Source of the DNA: Tethya wilhelma | Taxonomy: Eukaryota > Porifera > Demospongiae > Tethyida > Tethyidae | Direction of reading: 5' to 3' | DNA: 64,000 nucleotides | Assembly (NCBI GenBank): GCA_964030475.1 | Contig: CAXIPT010000001.1 | Location: 16,325,723 to 16,389,722, forward strand | In this document: one piece after another, positions 33,572 to 53,028 of the stretch | Layout: each line of letters starts with the position of its first letter | How positions within the stretch are numbered: the stretch's first letter is position 1 | Program-made: the position numbers and the translations under genes | Notes under the pieces: model-generated | Told to the model about the DNA's origin: nothing | Database searches by the model: none | The model's input: only the letters and a program-made list of their open reading frames with translations

Positions 33572-35835
33572 TCAACTTGGTTGATCCTTCAAACATGTCT
33601 CTATATCTTCTAAAGTCTGGTCAATGTTTCTAGGGTTTGAATACACTAGTAACTTTTGATAATCTGAAGAATAGGACTTCAGCGCTTTATTTTCTTCCTT
33701 AATCTAAAGAGTAGAAAGGAACTGGTGAGTATTCACTAAAATACATGGATTCAGAATGAGACACAATACTAGTGTATAATTTTTGGAGAGCAAAAAGAAA
33801 AACAGATCATACAAGTCTGAAGAAGATGCCAAGAGCTAGGGTCCACCATGAGCATACACTCTCAGTACTACTCACCAGTGTTTGTAAGGCCTTTCCATCC
33901 CACTCTTGGGGAAGAGGGACACCATTGTTGAACCATTCTGCTACTCCTCTGGCTACATCTTGTAGAGGGAGTCTCTCTCCAGCTGGAGCTACATTCAACC
34001 ACTGAAAGGAAGGCTCCTTCTTGAACCAGTGCAGCTGATCTTGAGCCAGGCCTCTGTTAATTACCACCCACCATGTATGCAACACTATATAGACAGCTAC
34101 AAACTGAAAGTCAGTCACAGACTAACCTTGTTTTTGCTTGATAAGTGTGGAGAAAATCCACGAAAGATTGTCTTGAATTTTCTTGTGGTACCTTACAACA
34201 TGTACACATATCATCAGGAGAAGGCCAACAGTATGATTGTGGGTGTAATTGTACTTTTTCATCTTCTCCACTGTCAGTGTTTGGTGGAAATTCCCACACA
34301 GACTTGAGGTACTCCAGAGCCTGTCTGTAGCCGACACACCGCCCAGCTTGAGAGTCCTGGACAAGACCGTCTTTACGGACCAGAGAAATCACCTCCTGAA
34401 TATGACGGATCAAACAGATCACACAAACTGATCAGATGTGCTACCCAGGGCACATTTTGTGACTAAGATTATTGTTAAGACTGACTTGAAATAATCCCTG
34501 TTGGATGATGGTCTCACATCGTGCATCAATTCGTTGAAAAAGTTTCAGTCTCGGCATTGAAAGAAAGAGACACTTGAACTCATATGGACAATCTACAAAG
34601 CTCAAACATTAATATCACAGCCAAGATCACGGTATTCATCCAGCTAGCCATACTCACTATCTTCATCTTCTTTCCACTTGTAAGAAGTGACCGTTCTAAA
34701 ACAGATTCTCAAGTGAAGAAGAGTGTATAGTGAAAGGGTACACAAATGTAGTTGGTCTACCTTCCTGAGAGTGTGCAGATCTCAAGAGCTCTTTTCAGTC
34801 TATACCAGTCATTTGGAAGGAGCGAAGATGCATATTCAGGATCAAGTTTCTTTAATCTAGCCAAGCTAGAAATTTAAAGTTCCATGAACTTAAAAAAGAA
34901 TCACTGACTTAGTATAATTATAGAGAAACTTTAAAAAAAGCATATTTAAAAAACATCCGGAGAGCATTCCCATTTTTGTTGGGTCTTTTAAGCAGAAAGG
35001 GCTATTATTTGCAAAAAAAAGGTTTGGGAATGAAGCAACAATGAAAAGCATCTTCTTTATACCTTGCATCCCACTTTCCTCCATCTTCTTCCACTAGTCT
35101 ATCAACCATTGCTCTGCTTTCTGGAGTGGAGTGAGGACCTCCAGATGGACCACAAATCAACGACTTCAGGAAAAATCCTGTCCCACCTACCACCAAGGGA
35201 ACACGACCTCTATCGACAATATCCTATCATCAACCATAAGGTGGTATGCTTTACTGACATCCACCGCAATATGGTTTTCTAACCTGGATTGTCTGTCTTG
35301 CCAATACGCTATAGTTTCCAGCCGAGAAAGTCTCTCCTATGTTGACTACATCTAGAAGATGGTGAGGCACTCGCTTGCAAATTTCAGCTTCGATCTTGGC
35401 TGTTCCAATATCCATTTTTCTAAATACCTGGGGAAGGGAAATATTACAATTGTATCATGCTTTATGTCTGCACCACTGTGCATGTGAAACTACATACCTG
35501 AGCAGAGTCTGCAGATATAACTTCACCATTCAGAATTTTGGTAAGCTCTATTGAGAGGTCTGTTTTGCCGACTGCTGTGGTCCCTGCTATGACTAGAACT
35601 GTAGAGCAGAACAGCACACCAATGAATATTCATATATGACTGAGGTTGTGGTCCTGTGGTCTCAGTGCAAGTTACTTGCAACTGGTGAATTTTTCACCTG
35701 TGCACATTTTATAGAAGTTTATTCCACTATTGAGTTACCTTTTGGCCTATTCTTTTCGGTCCTGCTCACAGTATGCAATGCCTCGGCCATTATTTTCCTG
35801 CAGAAAGATTTCATCAGAACATTGCTTCTGGTCAT
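33572..35835 (-). CDS. TRIT1: tRNA dimethylallyltransferase
   Basis: Transfers an isopentenyl group to A37 of tRNAs (i6A) in mitochondria and cytosol. About nine exons run from ATG 35835 ([20 protein letters not shown]) to TGA 33574-33572. The P-loop is [19 protein letters not shown]. Then come [45 protein letters not shown] and [12 protein letters not shown], a region around [19 protein letters not shown], and late [18 protein letters not shown]. These are the MiaA/TRIT1 motifs in order. The Arg-rich N-terminus could target mitochondria. I see no C-terminal matrin-type C2H2 finger of the kind in vertebrate TRIT1; the last exon instead gives an acidic helix-like tail. Head to head with EIF4A3. 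Confidence 0.92.
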
Positions 35836-35904
35836 CTGGGAGTAATGAGATTCATAGCACATCAGGTGCGCGTCAATAAAAATAACGACCTTCACGTGTT
35901 GAAA
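35836..35904. promoter_or_regulatory. Bidirectional promoter region, TRIT1/EIF4A3
   Basis: Start codons of TRIT1 (minus) and EIF4A3 (plus) are only about 70 bp apart. The interval contains CAGGTGCGCGTC and ACGTGT. Transcript starts must overlap or nearly so. Confidence 0.6.
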
Positions 35905-38036
35905 ATGGCGGAAAGAGGTTTGACTTCTGGCTCAGCAAGAGCACAAAACAGAGCTCTGCTTGGAGAAGATGACGCTTCAATGGTATTTGAAACAAGCAAA
36001 GAAGTCAGTGTAGTATCAACCTTTGATCAGATGAACCTTAGAGATGATTTACTGAGGGGAATATACGCATATGGTGAGTTAGTGTTACACATCTCTAGGG
36101 TGTAACTTGTACTGTACTAGTGTGTTTGTGATTGAAAATTTGACCTTTAATTTGGTTCACATGTTCTCTGCTTAGTTGTGGGTTGTACTCAATAATTGTT
36201 GTGGTGTGTTGTTTAAAAACATCTCTTAACCTTTAGGCTTTGAGAAACCTTCGGCAATCCAGCAGAGAGCAATAACCCAGATCGTTAAAGGAAGGGATGT
36301 CATTGCACAGTGAGCAGATTGTCATGAATTTGCATTCTTTTATACTAGCTTAAAGTCCTCACACTCTTCTTCTTACAGAGCACAGTCTGGTACGGGTAAG
36401 ACGGCCATGTTTTCTATCTCAGTTTTGCAGAAAGTCGATATCCAACTTCGAGAGACTCAGTCACTGATACTCTCGCCAACTAGAGAGCTTGCAGTACAGA
36501 TTCAAAAAGTAAACACAACATCATAGTTTATTTCTACAGTATCCAGTGTAACATCGTACATGTAGTTAGTGTGAAAGCACTTTTAGACAAATGCGTTTAT
36601 ATGTGTACATACACACACATATATTCCTACAGGTGATCCTGGCACTGGGAGACTATATGAGTGTGCAGTGTCATGCTTGCATTGGAGGGACTAACGTTGG
36701 AGAGGACATCCGTAAGCTGGACTACGGACAGCACATTGTGTCTGGTACTCCAGGAAGAGTGTTTGGTATGCAATAATTTGTGTGTTAATGAGTGTTTGAT
36801 CATGTGAGTGTTATGTGATTCAGATATGATCAAGAGACGAAATTTAAGGACTCGTAACATAAAGATGTTGATTCTTGATGAAGCTGATGAGATGCTGAAT
36901 AAAGGTGCTAGCCAACATCCTACCAATTATTGGGCTTGCTTTAATTTTAATTTTTTTTTTTTTTGCTTGTGTGTGTCTGTGTTTGTTTTTCCAGGATTCA
37001 AAGAACAGATCTATGACGTGTATCGTTACCTGCCACCAGACACACAGGTGAACTAGTGTATATATACAGTATGGCTTTCATATTAGTTGTGGTATGTGTG
37101 CTTGAGATATTGTTTCATTCGTACCGTGCTAAGGTTGTTTTGGTCAGTGCAACACTACCCCACGAGATATTGGAGATGACAAAGAAGTTCATGACAGATC
37201 CCATTCAAATTCTTGTAAAACGGTAAATTTGTGATAGCCCTACGACGGAAGAGTTCTTCGTTAATTTTAGTCTTTCTCTCGTTCTGTGTAGTGATGAGTT
37301 GACTCTTGAGGGTATCAAGCAGTTCTTTGTGGCCGTGGAGAAGGAGGAGTGGAAGTTTGACACCCTCTGTGATTTGTACGACACTCTCACCATCACACAG
37401 GCCGTCATCTTTTGCAACACCCGAAGAAAAGTGGAGTGGTTGACGGAGAAAATGAGAGAGGCTAATTTCACCGTGTCTTCGATGCACGGTGATATGCCTC
37501 AGAAGGAGAGAGATGCCATCATGAAGGAGTTCAGATCTGGAGACAGGTACGGTGTTGGTTTCACTCTCCTTCTCTGTCTTGATCCTGGCTGCAAAGGAAG
37601 GTGAACTACTCTTTCTACTCTTACACAACACACACATTTTTGTAGTCGTGTACTGATCACTACTGATGTATGGGCACGAGGAATTGACGTCCAACAAGTA
37701 TCACTGGTGATAAATTATGACCTGCCTAACAACCGTGAGCTTTACATCCACAGGTACACAAAATATTTGACACTTTTTGAACAATTTTCAACAAACAAAA
37801 TTTTTTCCCTTAGAATTGGTCGCTCTGGGCGATATGGACGTAGAGGAGTAGCCATCAACTTTGTCAAGAATGATGACATTAGGATCTTGAGAGATATTGA
37901 GCAGTACTACAGCACACAGATCGACGAAATGCCCATGAATAGTGAGTGCAGTAAATGTAGTTATGCATTATGGTCGTATTATCACTGCCCATGCATCGCT
38001 ATCTTGTATCTGCAGTCAATGATCTTATCTGAATAA
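35905..38036 (+). CDS. EIF4A3: ATP-dependent RNA helicase eIF4A3 (exon-junction complex)
   Basis: DEAD-box core of the exon-junction complex, which marks spliced mRNA. About ten exons, starting at 35905 ([10 protein letters not shown]...). Motifs in order: Q-motif region [12 protein letters not shown], Walker [39 protein letters not shown] box [11 protein letters not shown] in LVSATLP, the EIF4A3-type [32 protein letters not shown]-like [30 protein letters not shown] and [15 protein letters not shown]. The last exon supplies only INDLI before the stop. [20 protein letters not shown] distinguishes eIF4A3 from eIF4A1/2. Coding sequence is almost unchanged from vertebrates. The stop faces that of GINS1 300 bp away. 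Confidence 0.97.
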
Positions 38037-38337
38037 TTATGGATTGAAATCCGTGCAATGCAACCTCTCCTATATTATGCTTCCACACCAACTATTATAC
38101 TATGACTTTTAACGTAATTATTATCGCATGCACACACATAACACAACATGTTTATAAATAGCTGTAATTTATTACTTTCTAAGTCAATGATAATTATTAT
38201 AATGCTCTTTTTCTCAGAATCTCAAATGCATGAATGACAATGGTTAAGTCTTGCAAGCCAGATATAAATTGCCAGTGAGACTAATGATGGTATATATATA
38301 TGTATGGGGAGAAAGAAATATATAACACAGTGATCTA

Positions 38338-38919
38338 CTAGTGTATGTGTTCCAAGATGCCTTGCCTAATGAGGTGTTCACACTGCGACCTCAAAAGATA
38401 GTGCTGGCTGTTCTTCCTCAACTGAATGAGTGTTCCATCTTCAGTCTCATACTCCCCATAGTCTGTGAGACATCTCACCTCGATGTAGAGGCTCTTTGGT
38501 GGCTGAACGTTCTGAGTCAGATCCAGACCATTCTCTCCTATACTTCGCATGTAGCTTGCCAGTGAGCGATTGTACTGGTTGAACCACTTCACCTCTTGCT
38601 CACACAGGTTGAGTTTGAACTCTGGTGGCAGGACACTACCCACTTCCCAACGATAGTCTCTTATTTTTATCATTCGATTGAACACATAGGCCAGTAGACA
38701 TCTTTGATTTCTTTCCAAGCATGCGTGCCTCAGTTGCACCCCTGACAGAAGTCCCTGTTCACCATCTGTGGTTGCTCTCACTTCCATCTGATTCTGCTCA
38801 AAAAGAGCTCTCATTTCTTCAATAACTTGCCTGATAACGTCTTCATTGTAAGGAGGTAAGGTTCCTTCTCTGCTCCTTTTCAATTCGCGCAAAAGTTCCA
38901 AAGCTTTCTCACCAAACAT
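38338..38919 (-). CDS. GINS1: DNA replication complex GINS protein PSF1
   Basis: Subunit of the GINS tetramer that, with CDC45 and MCM2-7, forms the replicative helicase. Single exon of 193 residues; the human protein has 196. Starts MFGEKALELLRELKRSREG. Conserved blocks include VIEEMRALFEQNQ, ACLERNQRCLLAYVFNRM, RWEVGSVLPPEF, YNRSLASYMRSIG, and the C-terminal PPKSLYIEVRCLTDYGEYET with LRKNSQHYLLRSQCEHLIRQ, typical of the PSF1 A and B domains. Head to head with the B56 gene, 347 bp away. Confidence 0.96.
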   Translation of the reverse strand: MFGEKALELLRELKRSREGTLPPYNEDVIRQVIEEMRALFEQNQMEVRATTDGEQGLLSGVQLRHACLERNQRCLLAYVFNRMIKIRDYRWEVGSVLPPEFKLNLCEQEVKWFNQYNRSLASYMRSIGENGLDLTQNVQPPKSLYIEVRCLTDYGEYETEDGTLIQLRKNSQHYLLRSQCEHLIRQGILEHIH

Positions 38920-39265
38920 CTTTCAAATGTACCCCCTGCGGTAGTGAAATAAACCCACACGTGGCTTGCTTGACGAGCAGCGCAGAGACTAGACAACAGC
39001 AAGCAGTCGCAGAGCTTCTGTTGTGGTGTGCTCTATTTAGAAAGTATTCCAGTTGAGTAGGCGTGTCATAGTGTCACTTTTCAATTTACTCCAACTAAAG
39101 ACTGTTATAAATTGTGCCCCTTTCACAAGAAATTGTAGAAGTCTCAAAGTTTATCATCAACATAAAAACTTCGTGCTGAGTTCTGTGTTTAGAATTTTGC
39201 AGCTATCGCGATTATCGTAAGAAGACAAGACAGTTCAACGGATAAGACTGTGGGCGCCATTGGAT
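38920..39265. promoter_or_regulatory. Bidirectional promoter region, GINS1/PPP2R5
   Basis: About 350 bp between divergent start codons, with GC-richer patches near the GINS1 side. It contains both 5' UTRs. No TATA box is obvious. Confidence 0.5.
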
Positions 39266-45618
<6,353 letters not shown>

Positions 45619-45687
45619 ATAGACCTCTTTGGAGTTTAAAATTTGTGCAAAAAGTTTAATAAAAATTGTTGTATTATACATAGCAAC

Positions 45688-45726
<39 letters not shown>

Positions 45727-46986
45727 TGCGTGTGAAAACTTAACAGTGCGGCTGTATATATGTGTACATTTTTAATTGCATATCATGTCCGTGTTGTGTG
45801 TGTTTGTGTACTCTAGAATAGTTTTTTTGTACGTTTTGTTCTACCTGCAATTTTGTGTGATACTATTTATTGCAACATAACGTACATGTATAGTCACAAT
45901 TTTATTATATTATACTAATTATTACTTCCGACTTCTTCATTGTACATAGCTATAATATCCTATATATGTTTTGATGTCTCTTATCAGAACCATGTGTGTG
46001 CTGTTTGTTTGATGTATGGCTCTGTGACTGCACATGCATATACATTGTGTGCATTCACCAATATCACTTTTGGTGCGTTAGTAAACTGGCATTTATTAGT
46101 AACTGTTGTTTTTGTGTGTGACCTTGTGGTTGAAAATATACTCAATGATTATTATGGCTAGACAAATCTCAACATGTAGCAGAGGTCTAAATCTCAATTT
46201 AGCCATCATCAATTCTAGCATTTTTTACCGTATCCACTACTCATCAGACCAAATCGTGGTACTTTTTTTTACTGAGAGGACATCAGAAAGCATGCTGTTT
46301 CATGAATAGACCCTCCAGCAAAGTTGCTCTGCACCCATTGGCCGATTTAGCCATGACGTAACGTTTCTATGCATACCGGAAAACCACAAGTAAGCATTGC
46401 ACACGGAAGCTACACATATCCCACAGGGAGCAAATTATGAGCTAAGCTAGTTTGGATCAGATTCATTCTCCTTTTGTTTGCTGCTGTTGAAATATTCCTA
46501 GAGCTAAAGAGAGGTCTTCACAAGCTCCCTGGGTACCTACGAGCTGATAAGAGAGCAGGATTGACGTAAGTTGGGTGCTAAGTTTAGCTCCTTGTAATTA
46601 TGGTACATGGTGTGCAAAATTCATAGTTGCTGGATTTGCTCGAGGTAGGTCCACTTTTTGAACTTGCACAATTCACTTGTAACTGGCACTTGTGTGTTCT
46701 AGAGGGTTATTTTGAATAATTTTCCAGCCAGTTGGCTAGCTAGAGTTGCTTGTTAGCGTTCCAAGGCGAGGCTCTCCCACAACCCGGTTGTGGTCAGCTA
46801 CCCCCCTCGCTTTGAGCTCAAGCAAGGAGATCACGAGGTAGTTCGATTGTGTTTTATTCCTTTCCTCCACTTGTAGGCAACAAGCGTTTGCATATTGGAT
46901 CACTTTTGAAAATAATCCACTGCCAGCAAAGAGCAACCTCAGCATAGCTATACCAGTGAACCTGCCAGCTCAGCCCAGCCTGAGGA
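45619..46986. other. B56 3' UTR and upstream region of the ELM2-SANT gene
   Basis: Begins with the B56 polyadenylation signal (AATAAA near 45656) and a (GT)n tract (~45691-45730), then AT-rich DNA. Around 46480-46575 a GACGTAAGT string could be the donor of a non-coding first exon of the next gene. No coding region is supported. Confidence 0.4.
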
Positions 46987-48019
46987 ATGCTATCAGCAAT
47001 GTCCAGGCGTCAAGCCACTAAAATGAGCACTGCTCCTAGTCAGACCATGGAATCAATCGATGCCCAGAGCATCCAAGAAGAGAGTGCTTTGTGTCTAAAG
47101 ACTGTCGGCAGCTCGAGTTTTGCAGAAGAGCAAGATCGAACTGTACCAGCATCATTAGAGAATTTTGTTGGAGACAAAGAACCGGAATCAAAAGTAGCTA
47201 GGAACAAGCTTTCATTGGAAATGCCAAAAGAATCTGAGACTAAAGCTTCCACAAAGGAAGCGAGAGATGAAGTCCACACAATGGAAGTACAGGGTGAGTG
47301 CAACAAAGTAGTCGTGAATTGAAATGCATGTGCTCAGGGTATATAAATGGATTCATAGTTGTCTTTACAGAATCATAGCCAATCATAGCTAAAAATGATG
47401 TGGCAGCATTGTCCAATTGGATAATTCCCCTACCATGTTCATATGTGTCTACGTGTATGTGTGTGCATGTATTTGTTGGGATATTTTTTTTAAAATGGCT
47501 GCCATTTTCGATTTCTACATATATGTTTTAACTGCATATTTCTTTGACAATAGCAAACATGTTTGTAGTCAATCAGCATGTAGCTCACAAACTAACTGTC
47601 TGAACATGTTGCAACTATCTCTATTGATTTGTGTTGTGTGAATGGAGATATATATTTTTTGAAAGGCTCTTTAAGACTCAAGTTTGTTTTCATACATTGT
47701 TATGTGTGTATCACAAAGCCTTTTTTTTTTGCTGATATCTTAAACATCACTTTTACTAACACAGCATTGATGTGTTAATTGCTAGAATACACAAGACTGT
47801 TCTTTTACATGTGAGCATGAAGAAGCCATGTCCTCTAGGGAATGGAATATTCTGGGGATGTACCTTCACTCAAGCTATAACTAAGGGTACAAGGAGCAGT
47901 GACTGTTTCCATGGTGGAATGCACTCAGATATTGATTTCTTCCACTTCCCCTTTGAACCATACTCAAGAGAACATGGTGTCCAGGCCTTGTTTTGCAGCC
48001 AGCTGTGCCAGTATAGAGC

Positions 48020-48054
<35 letters not shown>

Positions 48055-49625
48055 TAGCTGCTTCTGTCAAATGACCAGCAAAAACTGGAACTTACTATGT
48101 ATATGAATGGAATAATTGTAGTACAAAGGGAGCAAAGTGATTTGCATCTTTGTATCCTCCATTTTCTGTAGAGAATGCAGAGAACAGTGAGCCAATGGAG
48201 ACATCAGCTACTGAAATTGCTTCTGGTAGGTCACTGTGTGTCCTGGTTGTCCGCTTGATTTTTCTTTAAGAATTTCTAAACTTGCATGTACATGTACATT
48301 TGAGAATGTCATCACAAAGAGTATTTATGGTTCAGCTGTTTGTATTGTGTGTCTGTTCCTGTATGTGTCTTCTTAGCTGGTCTTCAGTGAGCTTTCAGTG
48401 CTGCTTCATTTCCAGTTTCCCCCCCATCCTAATCTCACCATGGTGTACTCATGTACCCACTTTTTCTCTCATGCTTGCACATGTGGTGTGAGTGTGTGGT
48501 TTGGTCAGCTGCACACATGAGCCTACATAATTGCAAGGTGATCCAATTGCTTGCACCTCAGTGTTTTAGTATGTATGGTGATATTGTTATGGTAACGTGT
48601 GTATGCATGCCAAGGCTGTCTTGAGCTCCTTCACTGAATGCTGTGATGTTTGTGTTTGTTGTGACTTCTAGCTCTAAGTTGGACACTTGTTGGCTTGACT
48701 GTGTTGTGGCTGGTAGTCATCTTGGTTTGTGTGTGTGTGTGTGTGTGTGTGTCTCTCTCTCTCTCTCTCTTTCTTTTGTGTGTGTATATGTGTGTGTGTG
48801 TGTGTGCTGCAAAGGTGGTGCTGAAACATCATTACCCACACATAGTATACAATTATATTTGCTATGTATGTATTTCAAATGAATGAGCAATAGTAATGTG
48901 GATAAAGTAAAAGCATACACACACACTGACGCATGTTCTAATATACACAATACACCCATTGCCCACACATACACACATACACACATACACAAATAGAAAA
49001 ATCTCAGGAAGATCGAACTGATGTTGAAACAGCCAGCACTCAAGGAGATTTGTAAGTACTACACAAAAACTCACAAGCATGCAACCAATGCAATTGATGC
49101 ACACAAGCTATTTACATGCTCTCCATTGTATGCACTGTTTTTATAGTACATTGTAAGCAAATGTAGCCACGCTCGTTACAGTCCTTCCACCTAATGTTGC
49201 TGACAAAATTTTGTATACAGATATAATATAATGGCACGTTTCGCTATAAATGCAAGAAGTACTACTAAATAATCATTGTAAATGGGTTTGGAACTCTTGA
49301 GAACTCCCTCCCACACACATATTCCCTGTTGCTGCATTCTAAAGATAATGCTACTAATGTCTTCCACTTTGCCTGCTCCCTCCCCTGGTGGTGCCTGAAA
49401 ACCTCCACTGCACCTTTGGCCGAAAGTATCGACAGTTGGGCATTTGGTAGTTTTACCACGTAGCAAAGATAAGTGGTACTTTGGAGCGACTTTTGGTGTG
49501 TATTTCACATGTACACTAAGTTCACATCTTGAGTCAGCTGCTGGTAGGGGCTAAGCAAACAGTGAAGATTCTTTGCAAGTTGCAACATGCATAGGACATG
49601 TACCTTTTTTTTTTTGCTGTGTTTG

Positions 49626-49688
<63 letters not shown>

Positions 49689-52600
49689 TTATAAGACTAC
49701 CAGCCAGCCAGGATGAAGATCAAATATTGCCCACCACAAAATGCATGTAGCTGGCTAGGAAATGCATGCAATGTTGATGTACGTACGCACGAGTTATTCT
49801 TCTCACAGCTGTCTTTACATGAACATCATTTTTTTGAATCTCATTGGCAGCTGGAGTAGATCCAACTATTTCTACTATATAACTGCTGTATTTTGCTTGA
49901 AAGCTGCCATTAATGAAGGGATTTACCCACCCATCTTGTAGTAGACATTGGAGCTAGCTACAGGTCTATGTGTGCAATTGTCTGTGGACAAGCTGCTAAG
50001 AGCAAGTTGCCTTGTGAGTTAGAGCTGTTAGCATTGAATGAAGTAGTAGTTTGATAACGTGTGTGTGATGTGAGAAAGATTAGATGACTCTTTCAAGTGA
50101 GCCAGCTGTGGCACTCTGTGTTTAGCCTTTGCATCGATAAGTGCATTGCAGCATTAGATATGCACACACACACACACATAGCCATGTTCCAAAATGGTCA
50201 CATTTTCAGTTTGCAAAATTTCTTGGTAAGAATTAGCATTGCAGGTGTGGCAGTCTAACTTCCCTAACATCCGCTGCCTTGGAAGCAAATGTACTTGGTT
50301 GGTTGCAATTGGTGAAGTGGGTCTGTTATGGGATGGCTAGATGCTCTAGATGAGAGTTGTCACTGAGAGCACATACAATCATTGTACTTCAAATTAATGA
50401 AAGAGTGGACAGACAAATTAGCTACACTACCTATCTTGTAGTGCATTTATGCATGCTGCTTGTGAATCCATATTGGAGTCTTGTAACCATCAATGACTTG
50501 CAGTAATTCTCATGTACACAAGAGGTGTACATTGTGTGTGTGTGTGTGTGTGTGTGTTCCATTTTGGGATTTCCTTTTGTATCAGAGTACATTAGTGTCG
50601 GTTGCTGTCCAATATTCCCCTCACTCTCCTACATGTAAATGTACTGTTATCTTTATGTCAATGTTTGTGTCAATTTGTCCAACACTTTCAACAAAGAGTA
50701 TTGTTTGCACTTGTATAATAACCTCTTCCTTTCGGTTTTGTTTCTTTGCCCAGGGAGCACTCTTCCTCAAGCAATCTACTACCATCTCCCACTACTTTCA
50801 ATTATACTGGAAAGCCCATGCATGGCTGCACGTGTGGTCGCATTTTTGAGACGCAGCGAGGTCGATCCATGCATTGGGCACACGAACCTGAGCACCGTAG
50901 GTTGTGGTACGAGCGTAACAAGATTGCTACGAGTCCCGCCGACAGACAGGAAGCTAGCATCGGAGCCGAAGCCCACAACGAACCCACGTCTCCTCGTACC
51001 CACATGTCCTCACCCCCTCACACCCCCACCTCCACACCAGGCTCACCGACTTACGACATGTCATCGTTCAAGACGTCCGCTCGCAATCCGCAGTACTACT
51101 CCATCATCCGTACTCGCAGTAGCAGCAATGTGGAGAGCCCCGTGGAGACAGGTGTGAAGAGGACGCGTGCAGTTCACGATGCAGTGTCTGGTAATTCCCC
51201 TCCAACAAAGGCTCTCCATCTGGACACCGGTGAACGGGTGGCGACTACCGAAGGTGAAAAGGAGACTCCGGTAGCTTCACAGAGTCCCCATAAGAGGAAG
51301 ACGCCACGGGATCTTGAGCCAAAAGGAACCATCCATCGTCCTAGAACGAGATCCCTCTCAAGTTCCGATAACGTTTCTCCTCCTGTCAGGAGTGGTGGAA
51401 TCACACCAGAGGGGAACCAGAAGAGCAGTCCGATCACACGCTCCAGCGCTGCAGCCATGAAGGCTCACGAGTTCATTTCCCTTCCGACTCGGAGGCGACG
51501 GGGAGGGAGGCGTGGTCGAGGTGGACGAGGGGGAGGGTTCGTCGACTCCACAGTGGAATCCGATGAGATAGATTTCCCCCCTGAGACAACGGACAAGAAA
51601 CAAAAAGACGAACCACCGCCCAATCCCGCCCAGCCATTGAGAAGGAAACGAGGCCGACCTCCAAAGAATCGTGCCAAAGACCAGGCTGATTCACCTTCTA
51701 CTGCCACTAGTGGCAACAAGTCGACCCCTGCACTAACGAGCAGTCATTCGGCTCCCAGTTCTGTGAGATCAAGTAGGTCTGTTCGAGGTAGCAGTACCAA
51801 GAGCGAGCCAGTAACAACCAAGGGAGAGGGTTTGGAGGAGCCTCTACCAGAATCATCCAATGGTGGTAACTCCATGAAGCTCCCTCTCTGGGATACCATT
51901 AGCAGCGATCAAGGTGAAGAGAGAGACAATGCTGGCACGAGCAAAGAGAAGACCTCGAATGCTGCACTCAGCATACCTAGTATCCTACCAAAAGTGTACT
52001 CCAAAAAAGACTCCTCTTCTAATCAGTCCACCTCTCTCTCTCCCGATCAGGTCTCTTCCTCTCAGTGCTCGTATGTTGTTACCAGCAATGAGAGCAGCAA
52101 AGGCTCGGATAGTGTCTCGACCACCACGTCTGCCGGTTCGGAGCGGACCACTAGCACTAGTAGCAGAAAAAACAGACGAGTGTCCAGCGAACACGACACC
52201 GAAGTGAACACCACCAAGAGGAAGAGTCATCGCAGAAGTTCCAATGTTCCAACGAGCAAAGAAGAGGAGCAAGAAGTGTTTGAAGTTGCCGATAGCACGA
52301 CAGCCAAGAGTAGCACTGCCGTTGATGCCACTGAAGAGAGCAACAACAACAACAACCGTAGCAACAGTGGCACCACGCACGGACACAACACTAGGAAGAC
52401 CAAGTCCAAGTACAGAAACATCAAATCCACTTCCACTAGGGGGTCCGACAAGAGTGTGGCGTCTAGCAAGGAGGAGGAGGAAGAGGGGGGGCCGACTAGG
52501 AGGGAAGATACACAGGACAAAGAAAAGCTGCCAGAAGAGGCTGTGATCTCCAGCGGTGAATCCTCTCGTCGCTCGTCTTCGGTGATTGTCACTGCCGTCT

Positions 52601-52989
52601 CCAAATCCCAGACGAAGCAAGAGGATCAGACTGCATCCTCTTCCACCGCAAACTCTTCAGAATCAAGACAATTGTCGGACAATCCACCGGAGGCCTCTCA
52701 ACAACCTCCCCAGCACAGTAGGCCGATGATGAACGAACCAACGATACTTCCTTATCCTCCTTCCTCGGCAACCACGCCCACCTTCCCCCCGTCCTACGCC
52801 TATCCCGGACCATTCCCCCCTCCTCCTCCGATAATGTACCCGGGACCACCGTCTTCAATGTACCCACCCTACTACAGCTATCCCGGCGCTGCCGTCACTC
52901 AACCCCTCCCAGTACCACCTCACGGACACTACCTGGGCATGCCACACGGTATGATTGCTGCACCGATCCCCAACACAACCGAACAACAG

Positions 52990-53028
<39 letters not shown>

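Noticed and set aside
51985..52620. Long antisense frames opposite the large ELM2-SANT exon
   Set aside because: They mirror a biased Ser/Thr-rich coding exon, encode low-complexity Leu/Val strings, and lack splice or domain support.
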